A DNA stretch of 64,000 bases from an uncultured Bacteroidales bacterium (GTDB lineage Bacteria > Bacteroidota > Bacteroidia > Bacteroidales > Bacteroidaceae), in NCBI GenBank assembly GCA_949297215.1, contig CASFRV010000005.1, positions 1 to 64,000 on the forward strand. Reading direction: 5' to 3'. How positions within the stretch are numbered: the first letter of the stretch is position 1; each line of letters begins with the position of its first letter. The notes beneath the pieces were generated by a model. The model did not search any database. It had not been told where the DNA came from and saw nothing but the letters and a program-made list of their open reading frames with translations. A program made the translations under genes and the position numbers. Of this stretch, positions 40,964-50,129 are shown piece after piece.

Positions 40964-40971
40964 TACATTTG
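40964..40971 (+). promoter_or_regulatory. -7 box upstream of the DUF4230 gene pair
   Basis: TACATTTG matches TAnnTTTG and ends only 5 bp before the ATG at 40977, so the transcript would be nearly leaderless, or an alternative promoter or start is used. Confidence 0.5.
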
Positions 40972-40976
40972 TCAGC

Positions 40977-41699
40977 ATGAAACCTCTCGATCTCACAGCC
41001 CGCCGGCGGCGTGCGGCCCTGCCCCTGGCTACGGCCGCCCTGGCCTGCCTCGCGGCCCTGCCCCTGGCGGGCTGCGGCGGTGAACCCCGCACGGCCGCCC
41101 CCGCCGCCCCGCGCCCGACCGACACCGTGGCGCTGCTCGTCAAGCGCGTGAGCCGCTGTGCCCGCCTGTACACGACGGCCTACGACATACGCAAAATCGT
41201 GACCCACGACGACCGTCTGCACGTCAGGGGGCGCGTATTCTCGCGCGACGTGAGCTTCGAGCCTCCGCTGGGCGAGCGCAAGGCGGCCATCCCCATCGAC
41301 GTGACGCTGAAGGCCTATGTGGACTTCTCGACCTTCGGGCCGCAGAACGTGGAGCGCACGCCGGGCGGCATCACGCTGACGCTGCCCGACCCGCAGGTGG
41401 TCGTGACGTCGTCGCGCGTGGACCACGCCGGCACGCGGCAATATGTCGACCCGCTGCGCAGCCGCTACACCGACGCCGAAATGGCTGCCTTTGCCCGGCA
41501 GGGCACCGACAGCATCCTGGCGCACGTGGACCGCTACGGCATCGTGGACGACGCGCGGCAGACGGCCACGCGGGCCCTGATGCCCATCCTGCGCGGCATG
41601 GGCTACGACGAGGAGCGCGTGACCATACAATTCCGCAAAGACTTTACGGCTGCCGACCTGAACCGCTCGGTGACCGTCGAAAACCATCCTGAACAATGA
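40977..41699 (+). CDS. DUF4230 lipoprotein
   Basis: The 240-residue protein has an N-terminal basic stretch, a hydrophobic core and a lipobox (ALPLAGCGGEP, Cys about residue 33). A DUF4230 domain follows with VSRCARLYTTAYDIRKIVTH, IPIDVTLKAYVDFS and ITLTLPDPQVVVTSS. It overlaps the next DUF4230 gene by 4 bp. The family is widespread but uncharacterised; the pair probably acts together at the membrane. Confidence 0.8.
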   Translation: MKPLDLTARRRRAALPLATAALACLAALPLAGCGGEPRTAAPAAPRPTDTVALLVKRVSRCARLYTTAYDIRKIVTHDDRLHVRGRVFSRDVSFEPPLGERKAAIPIDVTLKAYVDFSTFGPQNVERTPGGITLTLPDPQVVVTSSRVDHAGTRQYVDPLRSRYTDAEMAAFARQGTDSILAHVDRYGIVDDARQTATRALMPILRGMGYDEERVTIQFRKDFTAADLNRSVTVENHPEQ

Positions 41700-42382
41700 C
41701 CCCACACCCCGACCATCACCCCGCCACGGGCCGCCCGCGCGGCGGCTGCCTGGGCGCCCTGCTGGGGGCGGCCGCCGTGGTGGCGCGCAGCCCCTGGCCC
41801 TGGCTCGTGCTGCTGGCGCTGACGGTGGCGGCCTTCGTCGTACACCGCTGCGAGGAGGACCCGCCCACGCTCACCGTCGAGCACACGAAGGCCATCGACA
41901 AAACGCCCGAAGAGATACGGAGCATACGCGAGATCAGGGAGTGGGAGTTTCTCTCGGTGAGCACCGAGGAGCTCGTCGAGGCCTACGAGGCCGGCACCTT
42001 CGGCGACAAGCAGCTGGCCCGCATCTACACCGGCACGCTGCGCCTGGGCATCGACATGAGCCGGGCCGACGACCGGTGGTTTGAAGCCCGCGGCGACACG
42101 GCCGTGCTGCGCCTGCCCGACGTGGGCCTGCTCGACGACCACTTCGTCGACGAAACGCGCACGCGGGCCTTCTACGAAAAGGGCTCGTGGCCCGCCGCGG
42201 AGCTCGACCGCCTGTACGAACGGGCCCGCACGGCCATGCTGCGCCGCCACCTGACGCAGGCCCATCTGGACGAAGCCCGGCGGAGCGCCCGAGAGCAGTT
42301 TACACGCATTTTCCAAGGCCTGGGCTTCACGACGGTCGACGTGACCTTCGTACCGGCCTCTAACGAAAAGAAACCAGCATGA
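41696..42382 (+). CDS. DUF4230 membrane-anchored protein
   Basis: The 228-residue protein has a single N-terminal membrane helix (SPWPWLVLLALTVAAFVV) and a cytoplasm- or periplasm-facing domain resembling DUF4230: EIREWEFLSVSTEELVEAYE, YTGTLRLGIDMSRA, DTAVLRLPDVGLLDDHFVDE. It overlaps the upstream DUF4230 gene by ATGA and the downstream protease gene by 4 bp, so all three are translationally coupled. Function is unknown. Confidence 0.78.
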   Translation: MTPHPDHHPATGRPRGGCLGALLGAAAVVARSPWPWLVLLALTVAAFVVHRCEEDPPTLTVEHTKAIDKTPEEIRSIREIREWEFLSVSTEELVEAYEAGTFGDKQLARIYTGTLRLGIDMSRADDRWFEARGDTAVLRLPDVGLLDDHFVDETRTRAFYEKGSWPAAELDRLYERARTAMLRRHLTQAHLDEARRSAREQFTRIFQGLGFTTVDVTFVPASNEKKPA

Positions 42383-43674
42383 GACGTAAAACATACACCC
42401 GCCCCACCCCGCGCCGCCGGCTGCTGCCCGCTGCCCTCGCAGCGACGGGAGCCCTGCTCCTCGCGGCCTGTGCCGACGACGACGCCCCCGACGTGGCCCC
42501 GGGCCCGGCGCGGCGCACGGTCGTCGTCTATGCCGCGGCGCAGAACACGCTGGGCCTGGACGGATACCTCAGGGCCGACTCGGCCGAAATGGTCGAGGGC
42601 GCACGCAGCCTGAAGGCCGACGAGCAGCTGCTGCTCTTTGCCGACGACGCGGCGGGGGCCCGCATCTACCGCTTCCGGCCTGGCGGACGGGCGCCCGAAT
42701 GCGTGTGGAGCCGCAGGGGCGAAACGTGCTCGACCGACCCTGAGACGCTCGCCGAGGTGCTGTCGTGGTGCGCCACGGCGTACCCGGCCGACGAGTATGG
42801 GCTGGTGATGTGGTCGCACGCCTCGGGATGGGTGCCCTCGACCAACCCTCCGGCGGGCTCGCCGCTCTCGTTCGGCATCGACACGGGCACGGGCGGCCGC
42901 GGCGACCTGACGGCCGACGGGCGCCTGGGCGTGCAGATGGACATCGACGACATAGCCCGCGCCATCGAAGCCGCCGGCGTGAGGCTGCGCTACGTGCTGT
43001 TCGACGCCTGCCTGATGGGTGGCGTCGAAACGGCGTATGCCCTGCGCGGCGTGACCGACTATGTGGTGGGGGCGCCCATGTCGACGCCCGCAGCGGGGGC
43101 CGACTATGCACACCAGGTGCGCGAGGGCCTTTTCAGCTCCGACCCGGCCGACATAGCCCGCACCTATTATGCCGACGTGACCGACCCGGCCAACGCGGCC
43201 GATTATGCCGACTTTGGCATAGCCGTGGCGGCCGTGCGCACCGCTGCGCTCGATGAGCTGGCGGCCGTGACGGCCGACGTGCTGCCGCGCGCGGCCCTGG
43301 CCGGACGCACCGATGCCGACATGGAGGGCGTGCAGCAGTATGCCAACTATGCCTCGGCCTTTGGCTACCGCCCCCATGCCTACGACGCCTCGGAGGCCAT
43401 GCGGCGGCTGCTCCCCGCGGCCGACTTTGCCCGCTACCATGCGGCGCTCACGGCGGCCATCGCCTGGCAGGGCGTGACGGAGCGCTTCTACGTGGGCCCC
43501 TCGTGGCGCAACTACCTGACAGCCGATCCGTCGCGGGCGTGCGGCGTGTCGATGTTTGTGCCCCGGCAGCTCTATACCGACAACGCCGCCGCTTGCGACC
43601 ACGGCGACCTGAACGAGGCCTTCCGCCGGACGGCGTGGTACCGCGACGCGGGATGGGCCGCCACGGGCTGGTGA
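42379..43674 (+). CDS. Clostripain-family (C11) cysteine peptidase, lipoprotein
   Basis: The 431-residue protein has a signal ending in LLLAACADDD (lipobox) and a C11 peptidase domain: VVVYAAAQNTLG, the histidine of the dyad in GLVMWSHASGW, and the cysteine in YVLFDACLMGGVETAYAL. Clostripain relatives cleave after Arg or Lys and include gut Bacteroides surface proteases such as fragipain-like enzymes. It would act outside the cytoplasm, tethered to a membrane. It is the third gene of the DUF4230 operon and is followed by a terminator facing DPP IV. Confidence 0.87.
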   Translation: MRRKTYTRPTPRRRLLPAALAATGALLLAACADDDAPDVAPGPARRTVVVYAAAQNTLGLDGYLRADSAEMVEGARSLKADEQLLLFADDAAGARIYRFRPGGRAPECVWSRRGETCSTDPETLAEVLSWCATAYPADEYGLVMWSHASGWVPSTNPPAGSPLSFGIDTGTGGRGDLTADGRLGVQMDIDDIARAIEAAGVRLRYVLFDACLMGGVETAYALRGVTDYVVGAPMSTPAAGADYAHQVREGLFSSDPADIARTYYADVTDPANAADYADFGIAVAAVRTAALDELAAVTADVLPRAALAGRTDADMEGVQQYANYASAFGYRPHAYDASEAMRRLLPAADFARYHAALTAAIAWQGVTERFYVGPSWRNYLTADPSRACGVSMFVPRQLYTDNAAACDHGDLNEAFRRTAWYRDAGWAATGW

Positions 43675-43694
43675 GCCCCGTACCCGTAGAAACG

Positions 43695-43738
43695 CAGCGG
43701 GACGGCCGTGCACGATGGCATGACCGTCCCGCTGTTGT
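43695..43738. terminator. Bidirectional intrinsic terminator
   Basis: CAGCGGGACGG (43695-43705) and CCGTCCCGCTG (43724-43734) form a perfect 11-bp stem between two convergent genes, followed by a short T-containing tail. Confidence 0.75.
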
Positions 43739-43753
43739 CCTTGGAGAGGGGGC

Positions 43754-45961
43754 TCAACGCTTCAGCCGGGCATCGAAGAACGAAGAGATGCGCGTGAAGA
43801 GGTGCAGACGCGTCTGCCCGCCGAAAATGTTGTGGTTGCGGTTGGTGTAGACCTGCATGTCGAACTGCTTGCCGGCCTGTACGAGGGCCTCGCTATACTC
43901 GGCGGCGTTGCGCAGGTGGACGTTGTCGTCGGCCGTGCCGTGGATGAGCAGCAGGTCGCCCGAGAGCTGCGAGGCGCGGCTGATGGGGTTGTCGGCATAG
44001 CCCTGGCCGTTTTCCTGCGGCGTGCGCATGTAGCGCTCGGTATAGACGGTGTCGTAGTAGCGCCAGGAGGCCGGGGCTGCCACAGCCACTCCGGCGCGGA
44101 ACACGGGCTGCCCGGTGCTCATCGACATGAGCGTATTGAAGCCGCCAAAGCTCCAACCCCAGATGCCTATGTTCTCGCCGTCGACGTAGGGCAGCGTGGC
44201 GAGATAGCGCGCGGCGGCAGCCTGGTCCTCGGCTTCGAGGCGGCCCAGGTGCAGGTAGGTACACTTCTGGAAAGCCGACCCGCGGCCGCCCGTGCCGCGA
44301 CCGTCCACGCAGACGTAGATGAAGCCGCGACCGGCCATGTAGCTCTCGTAGACGCCTCCGCCGAAAAAGCCCATGTTCCACGAGTCGGTGACCTCCTGCG
44401 AGCCGGGCCCGGCGTACTGATACATGATGACGGGATAGCGGCGCGAGGGGTCGAAGTCGGCCGGCTTGATCATCCAGCCGTTCAGCTCGGTGCCGTCGGT
44501 GGTCTTAAAGGTGAAAAACTCCTTCTGCCCGAGGCGGCCTTGGAGCTTCGTGGAGAGCTCCTTGTTGTCGACAAGGGTGGTGAGCAGGCGGCCGTCGGCA
44601 CCGCGCAGGGTGGTGACGGGGGGCTGCTGGGCCGAGGAATAGACGTTCATGTAGTACTTGAACGTGGAGGAGAAGGTGGCATCGTTCGTGCCGACGGCGT
44701 CGGAGAGCTTGCGCACCTTGCCGTTCTTGTCGGACACGTAGATAGCCTTGCGCAGGGGGCTCTCCTGGCGCGATGCATAGTAGCAGCGGCCGGTCTTGGC
44801 GTCGTAGCCGTAGAAATTGGTGACGTCGTAATTGCCGCGGGTGAGCTGGCGCACGAGCTGACCGCTGAGGGTGTAGAGGTAGACGTGGTCGTAGCCGCTG
44901 CGGTCGGAGAGGTAGGCAAAATGGCCGGGGTAGAACTGCAACGAGCCGTAGGCCGTTTCCTTGACATACTTGTCGGCCGTTTCGCGCACGGCGAGCTTGC
45001 ACACGGTGGAGCGGGCGTTGGCCATGTAGATGTCCATCTGGTCCTGGCGGCGGTTGAGCGTGACGACGGCGAGCTGGTCGGGCTCGGAGGTGAAGGCGAT
45101 GCGGGGCACGTAGCCGTCCTTGTCGAGGGGCAGGTCGAGCTGCCGCGTGACGCGGTTCTTGATGTCGAACGTGAGGACAGAGACCTCGGCGTTTTTGGCC
45201 CCGGCTACGGGATATTTATAGGTGTAGGCCCCGGGATATTCGTCGCACTGCTCCATGGCAGGCGCGGCGCCGCGATAGAGCGGGAAGCTGTAAAGGGGCA
45301 CGTCGGTCTCGTCGTAGCGCACCCATGCCAGCATACGGCTGTCGGCGCTGAACGTAAGGGTGCTGTTGAGCGAAAACTCCTCTTCGTTGACCCAGTCGGG
45401 GATGCCGTTGAGCACCTCGCCGCGCTTGCCGTCCTTGGTGACGCGGCTCTCGGCGTTGCCAAAGAGGAGCTTGACGAGGTAGATGTCGTTGTCGCGCACG
45501 AAAGCGATGAGGTTGCCGTCGGGCGAGAAGACGGGCACCTGCTGCGGGCCGCCGTCGGAGAGGGGCTCCATCTTGTTGTTCTGGATGTCGTAGATGTAAT
45601 AGACAGCCGTGAAGGAGCGGCGGTAGATGGGGCGCGTCTCGGTCTGGATGAGGATGCGGCGGCCGTCGGGCGAAAGGATGTAGCCGTCGATGGCCGAAAG
45701 CGCCTTGGGCCCGCGGGCGGTGGCGGCGTCGAAGAGGGTGCCGACCTCGCGGCCCGTCTTGAAGGAATGGCGCACGATGCGCTTGCGGTCGGGCGAGAGG
45801 CGCGTGTAGGTCTCGCCGTCGGCCATGGGCCGCACGCCGTAGACGTAGGTGGGCGAGTAGACGCCGTCGGTGATGTCTTTCAGGCTGAGCGCGGCGTCCT
45901 GAGCCTGCGTGCCGCCGATGGCAGAAAGCCAGCAGGCGGCCCAGAAAAGTAGTTTCTTCAT
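43754..45961 (-). CDS. Dipeptidyl peptidase IV (S9B prolyl oligopeptidase family)
   Basis: The 735-residue secreted serine peptidase has a signal peptide (KKLLFWAACWLSAIGGTQAQ), an eight-bladed beta-propeller domain and a C-terminal alpha/beta-hydrolase. The catalytic serine is in GIWGWSFGGFNT, the aspartate follows in LLIHGTADDNVH, and the histidine is in NRNHNIFGG. It removes X-Pro or X-Ala dipeptides from peptide N-termini in the periplasm or at the surface. I chose the ATG at 45961 for the signal peptide. It stands as a single minus-strand gene. Confidence 0.93.
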   Translation of the reverse strand: MKKLLFWAACWLSAIGGTQAQDAALSLKDITDGVYSPTYVYGVRPMADGETYTRLSPDRKRIVRHSFKTGREVGTLFDAATARGPKALSAIDGYILSPDGRRILIQTETRPIYRRSFTAVYYIYDIQNNKMEPLSDGGPQQVPVFSPDGNLIAFVRDNDIYLVKLLFGNAESRVTKDGKRGEVLNGIPDWVNEEEFSLNSTLTFSADSRMLAWVRYDETDVPLYSFPLYRGAAPAMEQCDEYPGAYTYKYPVAGAKNAEVSVLTFDIKNRVTRQLDLPLDKDGYVPRIAFTSEPDQLAVVTLNRRQDQMDIYMANARSTVCKLAVRETADKYVKETAYGSLQFYPGHFAYLSDRSGYDHVYLYTLSGQLVRQLTRGNYDVTNFYGYDAKTGRCYYASRQESPLRKAIYVSDKNGKVRKLSDAVGTNDATFSSTFKYYMNVYSSAQQPPVTTLRGADGRLLTTLVDNKELSTKLQGRLGQKEFFTFKTTDGTELNGWMIKPADFDPSRRYPVIMYQYAGPGSQEVTDSWNMGFFGGGVYESYMAGRGFIYVCVDGRGTGGRGSAFQKCTYLHLGRLEAEDQAAAARYLATLPYVDGENIGIWGWSFGGFNTLMSMSTGQPVFRAGVAVAAPASWRYYDTVYTERYMRTPQENGQGYADNPISRASQLSGDLLLIHGTADDNVHLRNAAEYSEALVQAGKQFDMQVYTNRNHNIFGGQTRLHLFTRISSFFDARLKR

Positions 45962-46165
45962 ATCGCGATGTTTGGTTTCACTGATGGAAGCAGGGCCCGG
46001 CTGCTGCCGGCGGCCGGCCCTGCCGCCGGCAAAGTTAGTGTAAATGGGCGGAACGGACGAATGTGGCAAAGGAATATTCGGGCCGGCAGGGCCGCAGGCG
46101 CCCTTCTCCGTGCACAAGGAAGCGGCCGGCACGGCGGCCGGCGGGAGCGTAAAAGGTGATTTTGT

Positions 46166-46196
46166 TTTGCCGTTCCCGCTTCTTACAGTAACTTTG
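46166..46196 (+). promoter_or_regulatory. Promoter of the Wzi-like gene
   Basis: TTTG (46166-46169), 19 bp, then TAACTTTG (46189-46196) match the Bacteroidota consensus fully. The start codon is 21 bp further on. Confidence 0.82.
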
Positions 46197-46217
46197 CCGC
46201 GACAAAGAAACGGTTTG

Positions 46218-47729
46218 ATGAAGCAACATTTACCCCTATTTCTGGCGCTGTCCGCCTTGTGCGCACCCGGCGCGGCGGGCGAAGAGCTGCCCGACACGGC
46301 GCAGGGCCGCCTGACGTATCGCGTCGAGGCGACGGGCGTGGCGGGCGGCGGCGAATATGCCCCGCTGTGGCTGACGGCCAACCGCTACGGCCTCTCGGGC
46401 GTCGAAAACAAGTTTGCCAGCCTGAGGGCCGGCGTGACGTACAGCCAGCCCCTGCGGCGCGACTGGCGCGTCGAGGCCGGGCTCGAGCTGGCCGGCGCGT
46501 GGCACGAGAGCGCCCCGTTTGTGGTGCAGCAGGCCTATGCCGACGTGGCATGGCGCAAGCTGCGCCTGAGCATAGGCAGCAAGGAGCGGGCGGGCTTCCC
46601 CCTGAGCAAGCCCGAACACCTGAGCTCGGGCATGATGGTGGAGGGCGCGGGCGCCCGGCCCATTCCGCAGGTGCGGGCCGAAATAAGCGACTACGTCCCC
46701 TTCCCGGGCACGCACCGCTGGCTGTGGCTCAAAGGCCACCTGGCCTATGGCCGGCAGACCGACGGACGCTGGCAGCAGGACTTTGCCAAGCCCGGGACGA
46801 ACTATACGAAGGGCGCGCTCTACCACTCGAAGTCGCTCATGTTCAAGATAGGCGACCACGAGCAGTTTCCCCTCGAATTTGAGTTTGGCATCCTCATGGC
46901 GGCGCAGTTTGGCGGCGAGCAGTATGAACGGGGCGAAAACGGCGCCCCCGACCGCCTGACGTTCGACATGCCGGAGGGGCTGAAAAATTACTGGCATGCG
47001 TTCTTCCCCACCGTGGGCGGGAGCGACACGCCCATGGGCGACCAGGTGAACATCGAGGGCAACCAGATGGGGAGCTGGAACTTTGCCCTTTCCTGGACGG
47101 CAGCCGACTGGCGCGTGCGGGCCTATCTGGAACACTACTTTGAAGACCACTCGCAGATGTTTTGGGAATATGGCCGGTGGAAGGACGGGCAGATTGGCAT
47201 CCAGGTGGACCTGCCCCGCAACCCATTTGTGACGACCCTCCTGTGGGAAGGCCTCAACACCAAGGACCAGAGCGGCCCCCTGCTCTACGACGGCTACGCC
47301 AGCCAGTTCCCGGAGTATCAGATCAGCGCCTGCGACAACTATTACAACCACTTCTACTACGGCGGCTGGGCCCACTGGGGACAGGCCATGGGCAACCCCC
47401 TGCTCGTAGGGCCGGCCTACAACCGCGACGGCGACCTCTACTTCAAGAGCAACCGCGTGAGGGCCAACCACCTGGGCCTCAGCGGGCAGCCCACGGACGA
47501 ATGGCAGTGGCGCGTGCTGGTGAGCATGGCCCGCTACTGGGGCACCTACGGCCGGCCCCTCGACCGGCAGCGCAAGCAGCTGAGCTCGCTCTTCGAGGCC
47601 ACCTACGAACCCGCCTGGGCCCCCGGCTGGAAAGCCACGGCCGCCCTGGGCTTCGACCGCGGCAACTATTTAGGCAACAACACGGGCTTCATGCTCGGCA
47701 TCAGCAAACAAGGAATCCTACTGAAATGA
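46218..47729 (+). CDS. Wzi-family capsule assembly outer-membrane protein
   Basis: The 503-residue protein has a signal peptide (LPLFLALSALCAPGAAG) and a large beta-barrel with many amphipathic strands. Typical Wzi-family blocks are YRVEATGVAGGGEYAPLWLT, SKERAGFPLSKPEHLSSGM, YHSKSLMFKIGDHEQFPLEF and YRVRANHLGL-like strands near the C-terminus. Wzi proteins attach capsule at the outer membrane. Here the gene is far from the glycan locus, so it may serve another glycan or another role. It is coupled by ATGA overlap to a small lipoprotein gene. Confidence 0.85.
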   Translation: MKQHLPLFLALSALCAPGAAGEELPDTAQGRLTYRVEATGVAGGGEYAPLWLTANRYGLSGVENKFASLRAGVTYSQPLRRDWRVEAGLELAGAWHESAPFVVQQAYADVAWRKLRLSIGSKERAGFPLSKPEHLSSGMMVEGAGARPIPQVRAEISDYVPFPGTHRWLWLKGHLAYGRQTDGRWQQDFAKPGTNYTKGALYHSKSLMFKIGDHEQFPLEFEFGILMAAQFGGEQYERGENGAPDRLTFDMPEGLKNYWHAFFPTVGGSDTPMGDQVNIEGNQMGSWNFALSWTAADWRVRAYLEHYFEDHSQMFWEYGRWKDGQIGIQVDLPRNPFVTTLLWEGLNTKDQSGPLLYDGYASQFPEYQISACDNYYNHFYYGGWAHWGQAMGNPLLVGPAYNRDGDLYFKSNRVRANHLGLSGQPTDEWQWRVLVSMARYWGTYGRPLDRQRKQLSSLFEATYEPAWAPGWKATAALGFDRGNYLGNNTGFMLGISKQGILLK

Positions 47730-48226
47730 CACGTCATACGCTCCGGGCGGCCCTTGCGCTGCCCCTGCTGCTCGCCACGCTGCTCTTCACGGCGTCGGGC
47801 TGCGAAAAAGAACCCATCAACCGCGACGTCGAAGGCTTCTGGCGACTGGAAAAGTTCACCACCCGTGCCGACGGACAGACCACGCGCCCCGAACGCCTCT
47901 TCGTGAGCATACAGGTCTGGGTGGTGCGCCTGAGCAACCACGACACCGGCACCACGCCCGACGGCTCGACCGACCACACCGGGGGCGACCCCAGCGGCGC
48001 CGGCACCTACACGGGCCGCTATGCCTACAACGAAGAGGACGGCACCGTGCGCATGTGGGACTTCAGCACCACAAGCGAGCCCGGCGTGCCCAACTACGCG
48101 GAAGCCGAGCACCTGAAGCCCTACGGCATCGGCTCGACCGACACGACGTTCCGCATACTGGAAGCCGACGGCCACCGCCTCGTCTTGCAGTCGGACTACG
48201 CCACGCTCTACCTCACGCGCTTCTGA
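47726..48226 (+). CDS. Small lipocalin-like lipoprotein
   Basis: The 166-residue protein has a lipoprotein signal (ALPLLLATLLFTASGCEKEP) and a short beta-rich domain starting DVEGFWRLEKF, ending HRLVLQSDYATLYLTRF, the pattern of lipocalin-like Bacteroidota lipoproteins. The middle part has a Gly/Asp/Thr-rich loop. It overlaps the Wzi-like gene by 4 bp and precedes a terminator. Function is unknown. Confidence 0.7.
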   Translation: MTRHTLRAALALPLLLATLLFTASGCEKEPINRDVEGFWRLEKFTTRADGQTTRPERLFVSIQVWVVRLSNHDTGTTPDGSTDHTGGDPSGAGTYTGRYAYNEEDGTVRMWDFSTTSEPGVPNYAEAEHLKPYGIGSTDTTFRILEADGHRLVLQSDYATLYLTRF

Positions 48227-48253
48227 CCGGGCCGCAGCCCTCTCGCCCTCTCT

Positions 48254-48291
48254 GCCGCTTACGGACGGTGACGCCCGTACAGCGGCTTTTT
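48254..48291 (+). terminator. Intrinsic terminator after the lipocalin-like gene
   Basis: GCCGCT and AGCGGC arms enclose an inner pairing of ACGG with CCGT, followed by T5. It separates the Wzi-like operon from gldL. Confidence 0.65.
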
Positions 48292-48364
48292 CAGGGCCCG
48301 AAGCTGCAAGTTTACGGAAACTTCGTCCGAAAACAACAACCACATAATTTGTAACAAAGAGAAC

Positions 48365-48841
48365 ATGAACAAGTTTACAACCTTCCTGGGCAGCCGCCTC
48401 GGCAAACGCCTTTTCAACATGGCCTACTCGTGGGGCGCCTGCCTGGTGATTCTGGGCGCTACGTTCAAGATAGCCCACTATCCGTACGACGACCTCTTCC
48501 TCACCGTGGGCATGGTGACGGAAATCGTCATCTTCTTCATCTCGGGCTTCGACGAACCCTCGCGCGAGTATAAGTGGAACCGCGTGTTTCCCCAGCTCGA
48601 CACGAAGGCTGCCGACCCGCAGAACGCCGGCGAGGCCGTCAACAAAATGATGGCCGAAATAAGCGAGACGCTCTCGAAGATCAACAGCTCCTACGCCGAG
48701 CAGCTCGAAGTGCTGCGCCGCCAGCTCGACAGCATCAAGCACTCGGAGGTGCAGCACGAGGAGATGATGGACAAGGTGAAGGCCATCGACGCGCAATACC
48801 GCCGCATCATGGAGGCCATGAACATCAAACAGGGAAAGTGA
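48365..48841 (+). CDS. gldL: GldL/PorL-like inner-membrane motor protein (short)
   Basis: GldL forms the proton-driven stator of the type IX secretion and gliding motor. This protein has both transmembrane helices with the family signature WGACLVILGATFKIAHYP and VGMVTEIVIFFISGFDEP. Glu53 in the second helix corresponds to the ion-pathway glutamate of GldL. A coiled-coil C-terminus follows (EISETLSKINSSYAEQLEVL). At 158 residues it is shorter than canonical GldL, which usually exceeds 200. It is followed 1 bp later by gldM. gldK and gldN, the usual neighbours, are absent here. Confidence 0.85.
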   Translation: MNKFTTFLGSRLGKRLFNMAYSWGACLVILGATFKIAHYPYDDLFLTVGMVTEIVIFFISGFDEPSREYKWNRVFPQLDTKAADPQNAGEAVNKMMAEISETLSKINSSYAEQLEVLRRQLDSIKHSEVQHEEMMDKVKAIDAQYRRIMEAMNIKQGK

Positions 48842-48842
48842 G

Positions 48843-50114
48843 ATGGCATCGTTCAATCTGCCCCCGCGGCAAAAGATGATCAACCTCATCTACATCGTGC
48901 TGCTGGCCATGATGGCCATCAACGTGTCGAGCGACGTCATGCAGGGCTTCACCGTGCTCACCCTCAACTCGCGGGAACAAAACCGCACGCTGCGCGAAAT
49001 GAACGAGCGCCTCACGGCCCTGTGCCGGCAGAGCGGCATCGAAGGACTGCCGGCCAGGGCCGACAGCATTGCCCGCGCCACGCAGGCGCTCTGCACCCGC
49101 ACCGACAGCCTCAGAGAGCGCATCACAAGATGGGCCGACAAGGACGACTACCAACCGGGCCGCCTCGTCAAGGCTGAAGACATGAAAGCCGTGCCCTACA
49201 TCATGCTGGCGCCCACACAAAACAACGGAAAAAAGCTGCGCGCCGACATCGAGACGCTGCGCGCCCTGCTGCTGCGACAGCTCGACGACAGCACGTCGCG
49301 AAAGGTCGTAGGCGGGTTTCTCAACACGCAGTCGAAATCGAGATACAGCTGGGAAAAAGACAACTTCTCGACGCTGCCGGCCATCGGCGGCATCATCCTG
49401 CTGAACAAGATTGAGGAAAACGTGCTGCTGGCCTCCAACCAGACCCTGCGCGAGCTCCTGGGCATGGCCGACACGGCCCCCGTGCAGCCCGCGCCCGAGC
49501 CCGAAGACGACGAGCCGCAGCAGGCCTCGGTGACGCTCTTCCCGAAGCAGATGAACTTCCTGTATGCGGGCATCAGCAACCCCCTCGAAATATTCGACGG
49601 CGGACACGCCGGCGCCTCCTTGCAGCTCTCCACCGACAACGGGCGCATCGCCCGCACCAAGGGCGGGTGGACGCTCAGCGGAGCACGCACCGGGCAGGCC
49701 ACCGTGACCGTCAAGGCCGGCGGACAGACGGTGGGCACGCGCCGCTTCACCGTGCGCGAGCTGCCCGAGCCCACAGCCGCCATCAGCTATACCGCCGGCG
49801 GACGCCGCCACACGTATGGCGGACGCACGCCCGTGAGCAAAAACCACCTCACCGCCAACCCGCAGCTCACGGCCGCCTATGAGGGCGATTTCATCGACGT
49901 GAGCTTCCGCGTGGTGCGCTTCCACACCCTCTTCATCAACGCCGACAAGAGCGTCGTCACGCTCGAAGCACGCGGCAACCGCTTCACGCGGCAGCAGATA
50001 CAGAAAATACAGCAGCTGCGCCGCGGCGAAAAGTTCTACGTCTCGTCCATCGTCGTGAGCGGTCCCGACGGACGCGAACGCGAAATAGAGCCCATCGAGG
50101 CCCTCGTCATCTGA
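48843..50114 (+). CDS. gldM: GldM/PorM-like motor protein (short)
   Basis: GldM spans the periplasm and is turned by GldL. The N-terminus FNLPPRQKMINLIYIVLLAM matches GldM, including Arg9 that pairs with the GldL glutamate, and is followed by NVSSDVMQGF. The periplasmic part has a helical domain with two long helices, then beta-rich domains (SVTLFPKQMNFLYAGISNP, YGGRTPVSKNHLTANPQLTA). Its 423 residues are fewer than the roughly 510 of canonical GldM. It lies between gldL and an OmpA-like gene rather than before gldN. Confidence 0.86.
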   Translation: MASFNLPPRQKMINLIYIVLLAMMAINVSSDVMQGFTVLTLNSREQNRTLREMNERLTALCRQSGIEGLPARADSIARATQALCTRTDSLRERITRWADKDDYQPGRLVKAEDMKAVPYIMLAPTQNNGKKLRADIETLRALLLRQLDDSTSRKVVGGFLNTQSKSRYSWEKDNFSTLPAIGGIILLNKIEENVLLASNQTLRELLGMADTAPVQPAPEPEDDEPQQASVTLFPKQMNFLYAGISNPLEIFDGGHAGASLQLSTDNGRIARTKGGWTLSGARTGQATVTVKAGGQTVGTRRFTVRELPEPTAAISYTAGGRRHTYGGRTPVSKNHLTANPQLTAAYEGDFIDVSFRVVRFHTLFINADKSVVTLEARGNRFTRQQIQKIQQLRRGEKFYVSSIVVSGPDGREREIEPIEALVI

Positions 50115-50129
50115 TAAAACTATTTGCAC

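Noticed and set aside
43802..45952. 716-codon plus-strand open frame opposite the DPP IV gene
   Set aside because: Antisense to a peptidase with complete catalytic triad; composition is that of a shadow frame.
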